Source: Alentia gelatinosa
Lineage: Eukaryota > Annelida > Polychaeta > Phyllodocida > Polynoidae
NCBI GenBank assembly: GCA_950022655.1
Contig: OX465590.1
Location: forward strand, 40,636,218 to 40,700,217
Length of the DNA stretch: 64,000 bases
Direction of reading: 5' to 3'
A model generated the notes under the pieces. That model made no database searches. It saw only the letters and a program-made list of their open reading frames with translations, and had not been told where the DNA came from. Position numbers and translations under genes: made by a program. The stretch's first letter is position 1. Every line of letters begins with the position of its first letter. Below, in pieces: positions 45,448 to 58,251 of the stretch.

Positions 45448-45888
45448 TAAAGGGGGCATCCACAAACCACGATAAGGCTACGACAATGGGTTCCCGACAT
45501 GGTCCATAATCGGCCTACAATTGGAGGCCTTGTCGTGGTTGGTGAACCCCAGTTCCTGACAAGAGTCTACGACAAGGCCACGATTGGAAGTTTATCAGGA
45601 GCCTTCGGACAAGGCTACGACAACATCGAGCATGTTCGATTTTTCCCACGACTGGACCCTTGTCGTGGAGTGTCATGGCGTGTTGGGAGCGTGTCACAGA
45701 GGTCTACGATAGGAAATTTTGTTGGAGTGTGCACTTCCCGACACGCCCCCACAACGCTGTCCTAAAGCCCCCCCCCCCCCCCCCCCCCCCCCACCTTCTT
45801 ACAACAAGGCTGCGACAAGCGCGAATTGGAACTTTCTTGTCGGCGCTTGTTGTAGCCTTGTCGTGATTGGTGGACGCCCCCCCCCCCC
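45448..45888. mobile_element. ACGACAAGGCTACGAC iteron element, diverged copy
   Basis: Ends AAAGGGGGCATCCACAAACC and GTGATTGGTGGACGCCCCC, CTTGTCGTGG motifs inside, (C)22 tract at 45768-45792. Confidence 0.6.
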
Positions 45889-46084
45889 CTTTATGAAAGC
45901 GTTTCCGATTCATTCCCGACACAAATCCAATCGTAGTGTATGCTAATGAAGGTGCTGCTAGCGGGAACGTATCAGGAACCATCAAAACCTTGACGCACTT
46001 TTTTTGGTGCACGATTGGACCCCAATTGGAGTTCTCAATAAGGATTCTATCTATCTATGGGGAACATTTCTTCTGCAGGTTCAA

Positions 46085-46657
46085 TAGGCCTTTTTCCACA
46101 GGCCGGTGTCGCACCTTATCTGGTTGGTTACGCAATGCCTGCAGCCAAACATACCCCTGGCAACGCATTCTTTAGCCTTGGATCACTCAGTATATGAGCG
46201 TAATACGTTCATAAGGCCTGTGTATATCATTTTCAGAGAAATTCCAATGATTTCATCGTATTCTATGGTATTCCAGCTCCAATTTGATGTATCATACATG
46301 TATATCACTTCAATGATACTATAGATATAGGTTAGATAACACAGGGACACCAAAACTGAATATACAGTAATACATTGGCAGGCCTAGCTATAATATGCTT
46401 ATCTTTTTCCAAGATGAACCCAAGATAATTATCAACTATAAAGTTTATACATCCCAGACTTGTTGATACAATACCCTTGCTTGCTCCAATAATTTAATCT
46501 GTCAAAAAACAACACTGCTGCAATCACACCCATCGTTCACACTTTAGGTGTGATTGCTTTGTGTCTCTATATGAATACCGCTGGAATCGCGGTGTTTGTC
46601 CGAGCGGCCGCGTTACCAGACAGTGGGCCGTTAGGCGGCGCTGAACGGCAACACCTG
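46085..46657 (+). mobile_element. R570 interspersed repeat, copy 3
   Basis: Near full-length. Same termini as copy 1, in the intergenic repeat field upstream of the ABCG gene. Confidence 0.75.
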
Positions 46658-46929
46658 TATTGTGGTCTATCGGGGACCTTATCGTAGTAGGTGGGTGCTT
46701 CTAAAGGCGGCACCCACCTACCCCGGTAAGGTCCCCAATAGAAAGACATTTTCCAAATAATCCCCGATGAACTCCAATAGAATTTTTATCAAGAACTCCG
46801 ACCGGGCCCCCTAAAAAAACTAGTGCCAAGCCTTGTAAAAGTTGATTCCGAGATTTCATCTACATGTGTATGTTAAAAAAGGGTATCATTGAGACAACCA
46901 ACCATTCACCCGTATATATAAACAGGCTC

Positions 46930-47080
46930 CATAGACTTGGATTTTCAGTGTTTTTGATATGATGTCCTTCCAAACTGTCTCCTTAAGCGGGGTTTTTTAA
47001 GTATTTCTGTAACGAAAAACTGTCCCCTAAAGCGGGGTGTCCCCTTAAGCGGGGTGTCCCGGAAGAGGGGTTTTACTGTA
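46930..47080. repeat. CCCCTTAAGCGGGG iteron element, right-end fragment
   Basis: Matches the last 150 bp of the element type (CAAACTGTCTCCTTAAGCGG ... GAAGAGGGGTTTTACTGTA). Confidence 0.6.
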
Positions 47081-47408
47081 TATGTATGCGCTGGATATAT
47101 CCATACACACTCACTATGTTTTCTACCGCTACTTTGTATTAGATGGATAATTAGGCTGGGGACACACCAGGCGAGAAATGCAGCGATTTCCGGAATCAGC
47201 AACATAAATTGGCGAGTATGTGACATATTATTTTATATTTAATTTTTGAAAAAAAATCCGACCGGAATTAATGTGTTTTCCCCACACCTCAAGGAGAACG
47301 CGGAGAAATATACCATAACGAAAAATGTACACTAATATTTTGTATTTCAGCTGATTATTGCTTCCCAAACCCCAAATTAAGTTCTTATAACTATGAAATG
47401 ATATCTCA

Positions 47409-47822
47409 TATTCCTATACACCTATGAGCAAATAACCTATGATTACTTAACGCTGCTGGTGGTGGAATAACTTTTGCTTACTGCCCAGGTTGAAGTTACT
47501 GCCCAGGCTGACGTTTATTGCCCAGGTTACCGTTTACTGCCCAGGTTGACGTTTACTGCCCAGGTTGAAGTTACTGCCCAGGTTGACGTTTACTGCCCAG
47601 GTTGACGTTTACTGCCCAGGTTGACACGTTCAGAAACATTCGGTTTTTATCGATATTAGCCGACAATTGAAGGTATATAGGAATAGGAAAACCACGTACC
47701 AGTGGAAATAAGTAAAAGTTCCTCGGTTAGAGCTTGGAAGCGTTACGCCTTGGGCATTAATTTTTCCTAGCCTTACCTCGTAACTTTGACTTATTCCCAC
47801 CGGAACATAGTTTCCCTCTATT
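47409..47822 (+). mobile_element. Foldback element, family FB-j, copy 2
   Basis: Same order. The internal repeat here is TTACTGCCCAGGTTGACG, about seven copies (47475-47625). The palindrome is degraded. Confidence 0.7.
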
Positions 47823-48199
47823 CATGCTATTTTGTATTGGGGTTTACAGGGTTCGCTGTCCTGGCTCGCCTGGTGTGTCCCCGGCATTAGATATTAGAAA
47901 GCGAGTTTCAAATTTATTCTTCCCTATACATGTCTTCTCCACGTTAGTCTGTACATCATCCAGCATATTTGCTTCACAGGCAAAACTATTATACAACATG
48001 AGAGTGGGTATTAATGATATACATCAAACGAAAGACAACGTATTATCAAAGAAGGCCTTTCGGTTTAAAGTATCCCATCACTGTGTATACAACCCAATTT
48101 CCACTGTACAACAATGACCCAATTTTGTTTTTAAATCCGATTAGTGGAAATGAGGGTGGTGGGGGCTGATGGGTCCACTACCCCAAAGCCCCCACAAAT

Positions 48200-48581
48200 A
48201 ATATCGTAAAACCGGATGAGTTTTAATCTGGGCTCCCGTATGCGACGACTGGAGTTTGGCGTAGTGATATCCGGAGCCAAAACTACAGGAGTCGCATACG
48301 GGAGCCCAGATTAAAACGAATAAGGTTTTGATTTTATCCTACCCCCTGTGAACGATATTTTTATATGAGGATAATAACAAAAAAACACAATAAAAACTTA
48401 AGCCCTCCATATAGCTCTCCTTGCGGCTCTGAAGGCGCTTGGAACTACTTTCAGCTGCTGATCTCTGATTGGTCCATTTTTTGTACGTTCCTAGGAGCGA
48501 TTTTTTATCCGTATGCGACATACGGGCGCATATGGAAAGTCAATGTTAAGCCTATGGGTTTTTATATTAGGGGTAGGATAA
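48200..48581 (+). mobile_element. Foldback element, family FB-b, variant copy
   Basis: Same plan as 5082-5387, but the arms carry CCGTATGCGAC where other copies have CCGTATGCCAC. The module carries CCGTATGCGAC too. The palindrome tip is deleted. Confidence 0.72.
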
Positions 48582-48754
48582 ACACAGATAGAGTCACACT
48601 TTTGAAGGGAGGGGGTTAAACTAAGGTTTTCCCCACTTAATGCAAATATGCGGCTTTTACTATGAGCGACGATAATCCACACAAGTCTAGTACCGAAATG
48701 ATTTACTAGAACACTGCATTTGTTGGTCTGAATTATAATGCTTATACATAACGA

Positions 48755-49070
48755 CCTGACGTACATGTTGTATAAGCTACAAAACTAGATGGCAATTTAC
48801 TCGACGTAATATAAACGCCTCGTTCCGTACGCATCGTAAATTATAATCAAGTTTGTAGCTTGTACTAGCATTGTGAGTTGTTCTATATCTACTATATACC
48901 CGAAATTAATGAAATAATTAACCTAATTTGGCCTAACAACTAATGATTTTGTCGACGCGTACGAAACAGTGTTCCGTATTTTGCCGTACGGAACACTGTT
49001 CCGTACGGTCATTTAAGTTATATGGCGAAAAGGTACGTATTTACAGTATATACGGCATGGCTATATAGTA
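48755..49070 (+). mobile_element. Foldback element, family FB-i, copy 2
   Basis: Arms GTACATGTTGTATAAGCTAC / GTAGCTTGTACTAGCATTGT. Module CTATATACCC...GGCTATATAG with GTTCCGTAC motifs in place of GGTCCGTAC. Confidence 0.66.
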
Positions 49071-49325
49071 AAATATAATTGGTGTATCTTCCCTTCATCC
49101 AGGATTCAAACACACTAAATAGCATTAGCTTTCTCTCAGTGGATCATTTATTTTCGTATCACATCAAAGATTATTTTTCGAAATAAACTAACATTCACTG
49201 TATTGCCTTTAGCCACCAATGCTCAACCAAGGGTGTTTTTCAGTCGTTATAGTATGGGCGATACATATGGGCGAGCGAGCGAGTGTGTGGGCAATAATTA
49301 CTACAGTCTCTAATCTAGTGGAATA

Positions 49326-49899
49326 CAGGTGTTGCCGTTCAGCGCCGCCTAACGGCCCACTGTCTAGTTACGCGGCCGCTCGGACAAACACGGCCGAGTC
49401 CGCCTACATGCACATAGAGATATATAGCAATCACACCTTAAGTGTGAAGGGTGGGTGTGATTACAGGAGTGTTGTTATTTGACAGATAAAAATGCTGGAT
49501 CAAACTAGGGTATTGTATCAACGAGTCTAGGCTGTCTAAACTTTATAGTTGATAATTATCTTGATTTCAACTTGGAAAAATATAAACACATTATTGCTAG
49601 GCCTGCCAATGTATTACTGTGTATCCAGTTTTGGTGTTCCTGTGTTATCTTAGCTATATCTAAAGTATCATGGAGGTGATATACATGTATGATGCATCAA
49701 ATTGGACCTGGAATACCATAAAATACGATGCAATCGCTGCACTTTCTCTGAAAATTGTATACACTGGGGTTATAAACGTATTACGCTGATACATTCAGTC
49801 ATTCAATGCTAACGAATATGTTGCCAGGTGAATGTTTGGCTTCAGCCGTGGGGTAACTAAGCAGATAAGGTGCGACACCGGCCAGTGTAAAAAGGCCTA
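49326..49899 (-). mobile_element. R570 interspersed repeat, copy 4
   Basis: Near full-length reverse-oriented copy with the CAGGTGTTGCC...AAAAGGCCTA termini. Confidence 0.75.
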
Positions 49900-49909
49900 T
49901 TAGAGTAGC

Positions 49910-50450
49910 TCCGCTGATGGCTATAGTGAAGGTCATTATATCCATTACATATATTTACAAATTTCTTATTTACACATTCATCCCATATCATTATTAAACT
50001 CATGAAATCCCTACAAGTTTGATTTAGCCGGGAATAGTTGTCGGTATGGTTGTGATGTGTATTTAGGGTCATCATTTCCTATTATTCCCTACTTTTATTT
50101 TTTCTTGTACTCATATCACACGATTTGCACACTACCAGTTGGTAATAGTCCGGACGGAACAATTCTGTAATGGAAGACCATCTCCCATGAGGTGAATTAT
50201 TTGCATTAAACAAAATAATCATTAACGATAATGTCCGTCCCTCATTCTCATTCTCGCTCCTTGGATGGTTATCTCGACCGAATTATACAAGTGAATTTGT
50301 GAGCGATAATGGTCCTACCCTAATTATCACAAAAAGTCTTGCAAAGTTGGCCACCATGGGCTTTCCCACTACGGGTATGTTTCATAGCTCTACGATGTTA
50401 CGACTATAGAATAATACCTCTCACTCGCAGCCAAAATGTGCGATATAGTT
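49910..50450. other. No gene or repeat recognised
   Basis: AT-rich intergenic sequence with no conserved frame and no match to other parts of the window. Confidence 0.5.
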
Positions 50451-50451
50451 A

Positions 50452-51138
50452 GGCCACTCAAAAAACTTGTTTCTCATCACAAAGCCATGAGAGATAGGAC
50501 GAGGGCTATTTTTCCCTAGATCGAAGATGGCTTTTGAAATGACAAGTACCAAAACATTGGGTGGCAGTACAGAAGTATTACAGTAGAACCCCGCCTAACG
50601 GACACCCCGCGTAAGCGGGCAACCCGCGTTAACGGACACTTTTGGTCGGAACGGTTCCCTATATTAGAATTTTTTAAGCACTTCAAGACAATTAAAATGA
50701 TACCTATATTGCCAGTCTGTGATGAATATTACCGGAGATAATGGAGCTTAGGCCACTAAAAAAAAAAAAATTGTTTCTCATCACCAAGCCATGAAAAATA
50801 TGACGAGGGCGCTTTTTTTTTTTTTTTTTTTTTTTTGCTATATCAAAGATGGCAGACATACAGTAAAACCCCGCATAGGCGGACACCATCCGATCCGGGC
50901 CAAAGTGGCTGCTTACGCGGGGTGTCTGCTTACGCGGGGTTCCAGATTTTTACTGGCTTTACATTTAATGCATCCCTGACATCAGGAGCTTTAATTTGAT
51001 ACTAAATACACATACCTTTCATAATTTCTATCAAGGTTCTTCTATTTAAAAAAAAAAAAAAAAAAAAAAAATCATCTAAAATCGTTTTTTCTGATGCGCG
51101 CGGTGATGAGAAACAAGTTTTTTTTTTTGAGTGGCCTT
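50452..51138. mobile_element. GGCCACT(A)n MITE cluster, copy 2
   Basis: AGGCCACTCAAAAAACTTGT at 50452, again at 50752, and the inverse GAAACAAGTTTTTTTTTTGAGTGGCCTT at 51113-51138. GCGTAACGGACACC iterons inside. Looks like one element nested in another. Confidence 0.6.
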
Positions 51139-51994
51139 AATGACAGGTGACAAAGAGTCAAAAAGAGCACTGAAATTCCCAAATTTCCTGACAATTAACT
51201 GATGCATCATTAGTCCATTACCTCTAAAAATATCTATCATAGACTGGCAATATAGGTATCATTTTAATCGTCTTGAAGTGCTTAAAAAAATAGGATCTTT
51301 ATTTCTATAGGTCATCGCGATAGATTTGTCATTAAATCACTGTGAAAGCCGGAAGGAAACAAGTTTGTGGTTTTTTTTACCTAAATAATTCCGATGTTCA
51401 ATCTATGACAGGAAATCATAGACATAACACAGGTTTATCATATAGATACCAACAGATGGGCCTAAGTCCCACGTTTCTAACAATGTTTTAATTGAAAAAT
51501 TCGGTTGTTTATTCATGACAGAAGAACAATTTATATTTCCATTATTATAATGGTGTTAGCACTTGCTGCAGTGAGTGAGACTGTGTCGGTCAGTGAACAT
51601 TGAGATTTACACTCTCTGAACCTTTAGTTGCCCAAATGTCGTCTGCTGACCTTTCTAATTATATGTATCTAATAATACTTTCTGGCGACCAGCGTCTATA
51701 TATAGATAGTACACAAGTTAGTTTATAGAGCCGTAATGCATTCAAAAGTGGGGTAAACACGAACTATAGTTTAATGTCACTGGAAAAAGACAGTCCCATC
51801 GCTTCATACTCTGTGTCGCACGTGTAGCCAATGGTGTTATTCCCCACTCATCACGGCTTGATAATAATGATCTCACCCCGGTATTTGTCTCCATAGGCTT
51901 AACGTTAGGAACTCCTACTCCGCAGCAATGAAGGTAGTGTACCCAATAGTCAGTGGCTTATTGGGTGAGTTATTTCATTAATTAGTAATGTTAT

Positions 51995-53455
51995 ACGGGG
52001 AGGATCAGTCATATCTGGCATGGTAGTAATGCCCGACGCGTCGGGAAAAGCAATAAAATCGGGTCGGTGAAGTGCGTACACCGACCCGATTGATGCAGAT
52101 TGTCACAGACTCGTCCAGTGACATTTATAAAGAAACTCACGAGATGAAAATAACTCGATCCGAGCTTCATCGAGTTTGACCGTGGAGTAAATTACGTTAA
52201 TTGATTATTTCAGAAACGAATCGAGTGGGTTTCTGTTTTTATCCCCGACCTTAAGATTCCGATGTACGCACTTTCAGCGATTGTTACCGATTCTGAGTTG
52301 GCCGCTTGAATAACGATGCTACCTGTCCCCTAGTCCGATTTAGAAGTTCCTTATATCGATTTGTAGGTGAAACAAAGGCGATTATATTTCTGAAAACCGT
52401 TTCCCGATATCCTAATTGGATCCGAAGTTATTAAACTTTGAATTAATTTCTATGATTCCAGACCAGCGGCCTGTGGCTCACCCCGGCTCGGCTCCAGGTG
52501 GCTCTCTTTGATCTTATCCCGGGTAATTTACGAGGTTATAAAAGGAGGAGGTGTCTTAAGGAAATCTTAAGGTCGGGGACAGTCGGTCATATCTGACATG
52601 GTAGTAATGCCCGACGCATCGGGAAAAGCAATAAAATCGGGTCGGTGAAGTGCGTACACCGACCCGATTGATGCAGATTGTCACAGACCCGACAGATCCG
52701 TCGGGGAAAGGTAGAATCGGGCACAGCCGTCGGGTCGGTGTCTTAAGCCTAACAGACACCGACATTTTTTTCCGATTCATCCCGACCATCGGCTCGGTGA
52801 GAGTCTGGAATAAAATGTCGATGTCTTATACCTATAAGACGCCGACACGATGCCTCTTCCCGATGACGCCTCCTGCCTTTATAACCTCATAAAACAACCC
52901 GATTGAGATCAAAGAGAGTGGCCGGGTGCCGGGCCCGGCTGGGCCCCGGGCCGGGCGATAAATATATATAGGGAATAATGCAAAGTTTGATAACTTCTGG
53001 TCTATTCAAAATATCAGAAAACGGTTTTCAGATCTATGATCGATTGTTTCTCCCCTACACATCGATATAAGACACTTGTAAATCGGACTGAGGGATAGAC
53101 GGCAACACCTTTTAAATGGCATGCTCAGAATCGGTAACAATCGGTGAAAGTGCGTACACCGGAATCTTAAGGTCGGGCATAGTCGGTCATATCTGACATG
53201 GTAGTAATGCCCGACGCGTCGGGAAAAGCAATAAAATCGGGTCGGTGAAGTGCGTACACCGACCCGATTGATGCAGATTGTCACAGACCCGACGGATCCG
53301 TCGGGGAAAGGTAGAATCGGGCACAGCCGTCGGGTCGGTGTCTTATAGGCTTTATAGGCTTTATAGGTATAAGACACCAAAATTTTATTCCCGACTCTCA
53401 CCGAGCCGATGGTCAGGATGAATCGGGAACAAATTTTGGTGTCTTATAGGCTTTG
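51995..53455. repeat. GACCCGACGGATCCGTCGGG repeat cluster
   Basis: Three to four copies of a block with CATGGTAGTAATGCCCGACG, GGGTCGGTGAAGTGCGTACA and GATGCAGATTGTCACAGACC, at about 52010, 52600 and 53200, with GGTGTCTTATAGGCTTTAT at the outer ends. An FB-g fragment interrupts the first (52132-52250). Confidence 0.6.
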
Positions 53456-54120
53456 GGTGGATATATCTGTATGCTCCGGGTATGGTGAAACACACTCCCT
53501 ATGTGTTTCTTATGGACACTTTGTACTAGGTGGATATATTTGTATGCTCCGTATATGGTACTACACACTCCCTATCGGTTTTCTATGGACACTTTGTATT
53601 AGGTGGATATAACTGTATGCTCCGAGTATGGTGATACACACTCCCTATGTGTTTACTATGGACACTTTGTATTAGGTGGATATAACTGTATGCTCCTGGT
53701 ATGTAGATACATACTCCCTATGTGTTTCCTATGGGCTCTTTGTATTAGGTGGATATATCTGCATGCTTCGGGTATGGTGAAACACACTCCTATATGTTTC
53801 CTATGGACACTTTGTACTAGGTGGATATATCTGTATGTGCCTGGTATGGTGATTCACACTCCCTATGTATTTCTATGTATTTCTAATGTACTTCAGCCCA
53901 AATATGTTATCTGTATATCAGACAATGTTTCCAGTATTATTGTTCGGATTGTGCAAGGAAGAACGCCTAATAGCATGAAGGCGATTGTATGTATCCTATT
54001 CCACACTTGAATAAAAACAAAATGGACACTTTGTATAAGGTGGATATATTTGTATGCTCTGGGTATGGAGATGGACACTCCCTATGTGTTTTTCATGGAC
54101 ACTTTGTATTAGATGGATGG
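53455..54120. repeat. 73-bp tandem repeat, interrupted
   Basis: About seven units of GGTGGATATATCTGTATGCTCC...CCCTATGTGTTT...TGGACACTTTGTA. Split at 53880-54020 by unrelated sequence ending AATAAAAACAAA. Single or double units also at 5450-5600, 14690-14792 and 47085-47145. Confidence 0.75.
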
Positions 54121-54449
54121 CCCCTAGACATTGCAGTATGTTAGGGCGGGATTGGGCTCAATTAGGTACATGTATATTTACCCACTATACAAAGGTTAAT
54201 CGGTGATAATCAACATGTTCCTGGAACAACCTCATTAAATGACTGGCTCCCACTTTCTCTAGAAATAGCTGATCGTCATTAGAACGTGTTGGTATCCGTT
54301 GGTAAGTTAACATTAACCTCGGTCGTTACCTTTCGTGGCCCCTTTCCTATTGCTACAGTCCGGGGTCTATTCCCATTAAATCATCCGCCCCAACGATATT
54401 TGAAGGTCCGAAGAGAGGTCCTAGGACGGTTTAGGTTTGATAATTCGAT

Positions 54450-54763
54450 TTATCCTACCCCTAATAAAAAACTCCATAGGCTTAACATTGGGTCACTGTA
54501 TTCAGTCTGGAGTTCAGAAAAATGAAAAATATTGCTCTAGTGGGATACACTTGACAAATGACGTCATTTGTTAATGTAGAAGTAATTTAGATGGGCGGGG
54601 TAGGATAAATTCTAAACCAAACTCGAGTTAGTCATGTTATTGTTCATCGCACTCCGGCAAGATCGCGTATTACTGCTCTCGACTTCGCCTCGCGCAGTAA
54701 TACACGATCTTGCCGTCGTGCGATAAACAACAACACAACTAACTCTTGTTTGGTTTCTCCATA
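54450..54763 (-). mobile_element. Foldback element, family FB-d, reverse copy 2
   Basis: Very similar to 41451-41763, tip CTCGACTTCGCCTCGCG. Joined without spacer to an FB-c element. Confidence 0.75.
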
Positions 54764-54764
54764 T

Positions 54765-54983
54765 TATCTCACCCCTGGTATTTTTCCCCATAAGCTTAGA
54801 AAAATATCCAATGGGGTATTATGTCACAGATGTTAGAACATTAGTCAATGTGAAGGGTGAGATGAATTCAGAAACCCATTCAAGTTTTGGGTCAGAGCTC
54901 GATCCAATCTCGTTTGGATCGCTACATAATTCACGCGCCTTCGCCTTGTGAATTACTATGCGGTTCAAGCTCTGACCCTAAGC
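54765..54983 (-). mobile_element. Foldback element, family FB-c, reverse, truncated
   Basis: TATCTCACCCCTGGTATTTT module start, shortened module, palindrome tip CGCGCCTTCGCCTTGTG; outer arm missing. Abuts FB-d at 54763. Confidence 0.62.
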
Positions 54984-55734
54984 GATCTATATACGCAGTA
55001 TCGTTTATTTTAGTTTAATGATTTATCGTGGGGGACTGATACCTCATGAAAAGTGTCCTGAACCTCTCCTGACTTGTCACACCCCCTGAGGTATCCTAGG
55101 GAGAATCAAAATAACAAGAACCGCTTAATCTATTCATTTAAACCTACCAATATATGTTTGTTATGAACTTCAAAATAAACTGGCAGAGATATCTGAAATA
55201 TTTGGCTAGATTCATTTATAATTATAAATGAAGAAATTAGTTATTGAAAAGACCACTATAGGGCGCCACCTGCAGTGTTTGCAAACTCTCGTTCAGGTGT
55301 CCCCCGACTGTCTTGGGGGTGTATTTGGTTCTGAGACACGATCGAGGTCACTCAAATGAGACTATGGCTAAGGATTTCACTCTCCATGGAGGACAGGGAT
55401 AATTAAACGCGTTTGACGACCCCTCGCCGAAATTGTCGTCGGTGGAGGTCTCCGTCGTTTGCATTGCTGTCGCTCGAGGGACCTTAAAATTAAACGACCT
55501 CCACATCTACGCTTTAGTGCTGGGGCCTTACTTTAGAGCTTGCGGCTCTCGTAAAGGGATTACAAACGCCACAGCGGGTGTGCGGTCTATTCCCAGCAAA
55601 TTTGTCCATTACTAGCAAAGTTGGTGGGCTTTGTAAAGAATGGATAAACATACTTCCATTCCCAGCAATATCTCGTAATTTGTCAATTTCCAACAAATTC
55701 AACAAATCCGCGCTACGAAATGTTACCAATGCGT
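54984..55734. other. No gene recognised
   Basis: Intergenic. Open frames of about 60-70 codons at 55433-55793 have no motif, no credible splice context and are on both strands; treated as chance. Confidence 0.5.
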
Positions 55735-56449
55735 TAAAGGCCCGGCCCCACTGGTGCGATGCGATCGTCGCACGTATTTTATGGCCCCATTAACACCCCC
55801 TCGACGGGGTTTGTGACCCCTATTGCGATGGAATCATCGCACTCAATCGCAAGGAAAATCTAGGGTATGCCACACTGATGCGATGGATTCGTCGCAGTGT
55901 TTGTGGTAGCACCTATGGAAAAAAGAATTCTGTCGACAATAGGCCTATACAATGTATTTATATTTTCTTTTGAAAATTCCCTTTTCCATATGCCTGTCTC
56001 ACACATAATGAACATTTTTTTACCCAACATTTTTTTACCCAACTGACATCCCTGTACAGTAATATTATTATATATGGAACTTATAAATATCCAAATAGCT
56101 ACATGGATCGTAAATATAGATATAAGTATAGTTATATTTGAACTAACTCTAATAATAATGAAAAAGATTCCATTAACCAAAGAGAACCCATGACTTCAAA
56201 TACTGTGAAATATATGAAATACTCCATATCCGTGCGACAGATCCGTCGCACATCATGAACAAATCCAGATGTGCAATGCCATGAATCCATCGCATCGCAC
56301 ACAATCGCACACACACGCAAGTCCGGCCCCACAGGAGCGATTTCGTGCGATGCGACGGGCAGCACCGTCTTTAAGACCCTCGGCGGCCGTTAATGGCTTT
56401 TTTTATGGACTTGCGACAATCGCATTGCATCAGTGGGGCCGGGCCTTTA
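55735..56449. mobile_element. GTGCGATGCGAC iteron element, copy 2
   Basis: Same ends (AAAGGCCCGGCCCCACTGG) and near-identical length. The interior AT-rich core differs from copy 1. Confidence 0.72.
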
Positions 56450-56475
56450 CGGAGTGTGAGGACCAGTAAGGGGGT

Positions 56476-56553
56476 GCACGGCCGCCGCACGGCCGCCGCA
56501 CGGCCGCCGCACGGCCGCCGCACGGCCGCCGCACGGCCGCCATACGGCCGCCG
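56476..56553. repeat. 11-bp GC-rich minisatellite (CACGGCCGCCG)n
   Basis: Seven nearly identical units of CACGGCCGCCG, immediately outside the right end of the GTGCGATGCGAC element copy 2. Confidence 0.85.
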
Positions 56554-57157
56554 TTTACCAGTTGGTCAAAACACTGTAGGGAATGTGTTATGGAAGGGTA
56601 GAAATGCCTGAGGTCCATATAGGAAAGGCATTATGGGGGAATAGGAATGCGTGAGGCTCGTACAGGAGATGCTTTTGGTTGTGCATTTGGTCCAGAGATT
56701 GGTTTATTGTAAATATTTGCATTGATTCTTTACTTTATCTTCTCTCTGTTTTGGAATGTCCAAATTGGTTCATGCCCAAGATTCCCTATTGCTAGAATGT
56801 TAGCTACAATTCCATTACCTCTGTTTGAAAACATAATTACATCACTCAAGATCCGAATGGGTCCTTATTGAATTTTGTCCTAACTCAACGCTATACAGAA
56901 TTTCAGTCAGTGCATATCATGAGCTTGATGAAAATTGGATCAAATTTCTAATCGGGAAAGATATATTTTGATTGGAGAGATCACTTATGTCTTTAGTTTA
57001 AGACCAGAATACATGGAAACGGAGTCTTAATACCCTAAATCTACCACATTCATATCTTCACCATCATGTTTTTAATGCAAAGAACCACACTATTATGCTC
57101 ACACTTCTATCCCACATGGAGCAAACAGAAACTGGTCTCATGAGAGAAGGAACAACT
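56554..57157. other. No gene or repeat recognised
   Basis: AT-rich intergenic sequence between the GC minisatellite and an FB-j element. Confidence 0.5.
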
Positions 57158-57573
57158 CTTCCTATATACCATTTCCGAAACCTCTATAATTGCATACCGC
57201 TGCTGGGGGTGCAGTAATTATAAGTTATGTAGTGAGGCTGACATTTCCGTCCCAGGCTGACGTTTTCGTCCCGGGCTAACCTTTTCGTCCCGGCCTGACC
57301 ACGTGACATAAAGAGCAGCGGGACGAATACATAGCTATTGCAGTTACTCGATAAGGGTGGCCATTTTTCTGGGGCTATCGCAGGAAAAGAAATAATTATT
57401 TTTATTGATATTTAAAGGTATATAGGAAAAGGGAAACCAAGAACCGGTAATCAAAAGTCCAAGTTACTCGGTAAGGCTCGGAAAAATTACTGCCTGCGGC
57501 CAAGGCCTTGGGCAGTAATGTTTCCAAGCCTTACCGAGTAACCTTTGCTCACCAGAACATAGTTTCCCTCTAT
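57158..57573 (+). mobile_element. Foldback element, family FB-j, copy 3
   Basis: Same order, internal repeat TTCGTCCCGGGCTGACG-like (three copies). Palindrome tip ACTGCCTGCGGCCAAGGCCTTGGGCAGT. Confidence 0.7.
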
Positions 57574-58168
57574 TACATGTCATCTGAACAATGTGTAGAA
57601 ATGTTACCACATCTGACCTGATGTGATCTGAAGTCAGGTCATAACAACAAAAGCAAATCAAAAAGGTCCACCCAGGCCAAGCTCATATGCACAGTAAACA
57701 AACTGATTTTAGAAGTTTATCTGTGCATAAAATTACACCAAGGCTGCGTTGCATCTGATGCAACACCACAGCCTGCAGCATCTGTAACTCATCAAATGAA
57801 ATGCAAATGATGAGCTCATGGACTTGGGTATGCAAGTCAGTACTGCTCTGTATACAACGTTATGCAATGGCTCTACAATGGATTTGACAATTTTTAATCA
57901 GATATTTTTTCAAAGTTTGTTTACCCTCCCGTCACCCTGCCAAACTACTTTGCATAACTATATATGGCAAACTCTGTTACTGTGTATTTGCCCACGCTAT
58001 AGTTTTTTTCACTGACTCCCTGCATCTGACACTAGAACTATCTGACTCCCTTTCCATCTGACACTAGGGCTATCTGTCCAACTGTCACTGTCATGAGGAC
58101 TGTCTTTCAATTCAGTTCTCAACTTGGAGAAAAAATGCAATGAAGGCTCTTTGTGAATAATGATAAGT
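57574..58168. other. No gene recognised; presumed downstream flank of astacin gene
   Basis: Mixed sequence with short direct repeats (TCTGACTCCCT, CTGCATCTGA/GTTGCATCTGATGC) but no coding signal. Confidence 0.45.
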
Positions 58169-58174
58169 TTATTT
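58169..58174 (-). terminator. Probable astacin poly(A) signal
   Basis: Minus-strand AATAAA about 36-41 bp downstream of the proposed stop codon at 58210; a second overlapping copy follows within 5 bp. Confidence 0.45.
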
Positions 58175-58209
58175 TATTCATGTCTCCTTGACTTTTCATA
58201 AATTATTTT

Positions 58210-58251
58210 TCAGTACAAACCATCGAGATGTTTAAAGTAGACGGAGTCGGC
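58210..58251 (-). CDS. Astacin gene, probable terminal micro-exon
   Basis: 42 nt: ADSVYFKHLDGLY and stop. It has a strong polypyrimidine acceptor (cacattttctttcag), matching phase 0, and an AATAAA on the minus strand about 40 bp past the stop. There is no family similarity to confirm it; a different downstream exon remains possible. Confidence 0.5.
   Translation of the reverse strand, partial: ADSVYFKHLDGLY

Noticed and set aside
53603..54010. 135-codon repetitive open frame
   Set aside because: It is the translation of the 73-bp tandem repeat; the 73-bp period is not a multiple of three, so similar peptides appear only by rereading.
55433..55793. Open frames on both strands in a GC-richer stretch
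   Set aside because: No recognisable domain, no consistent splice pattern, and the right end runs into an iteron element.
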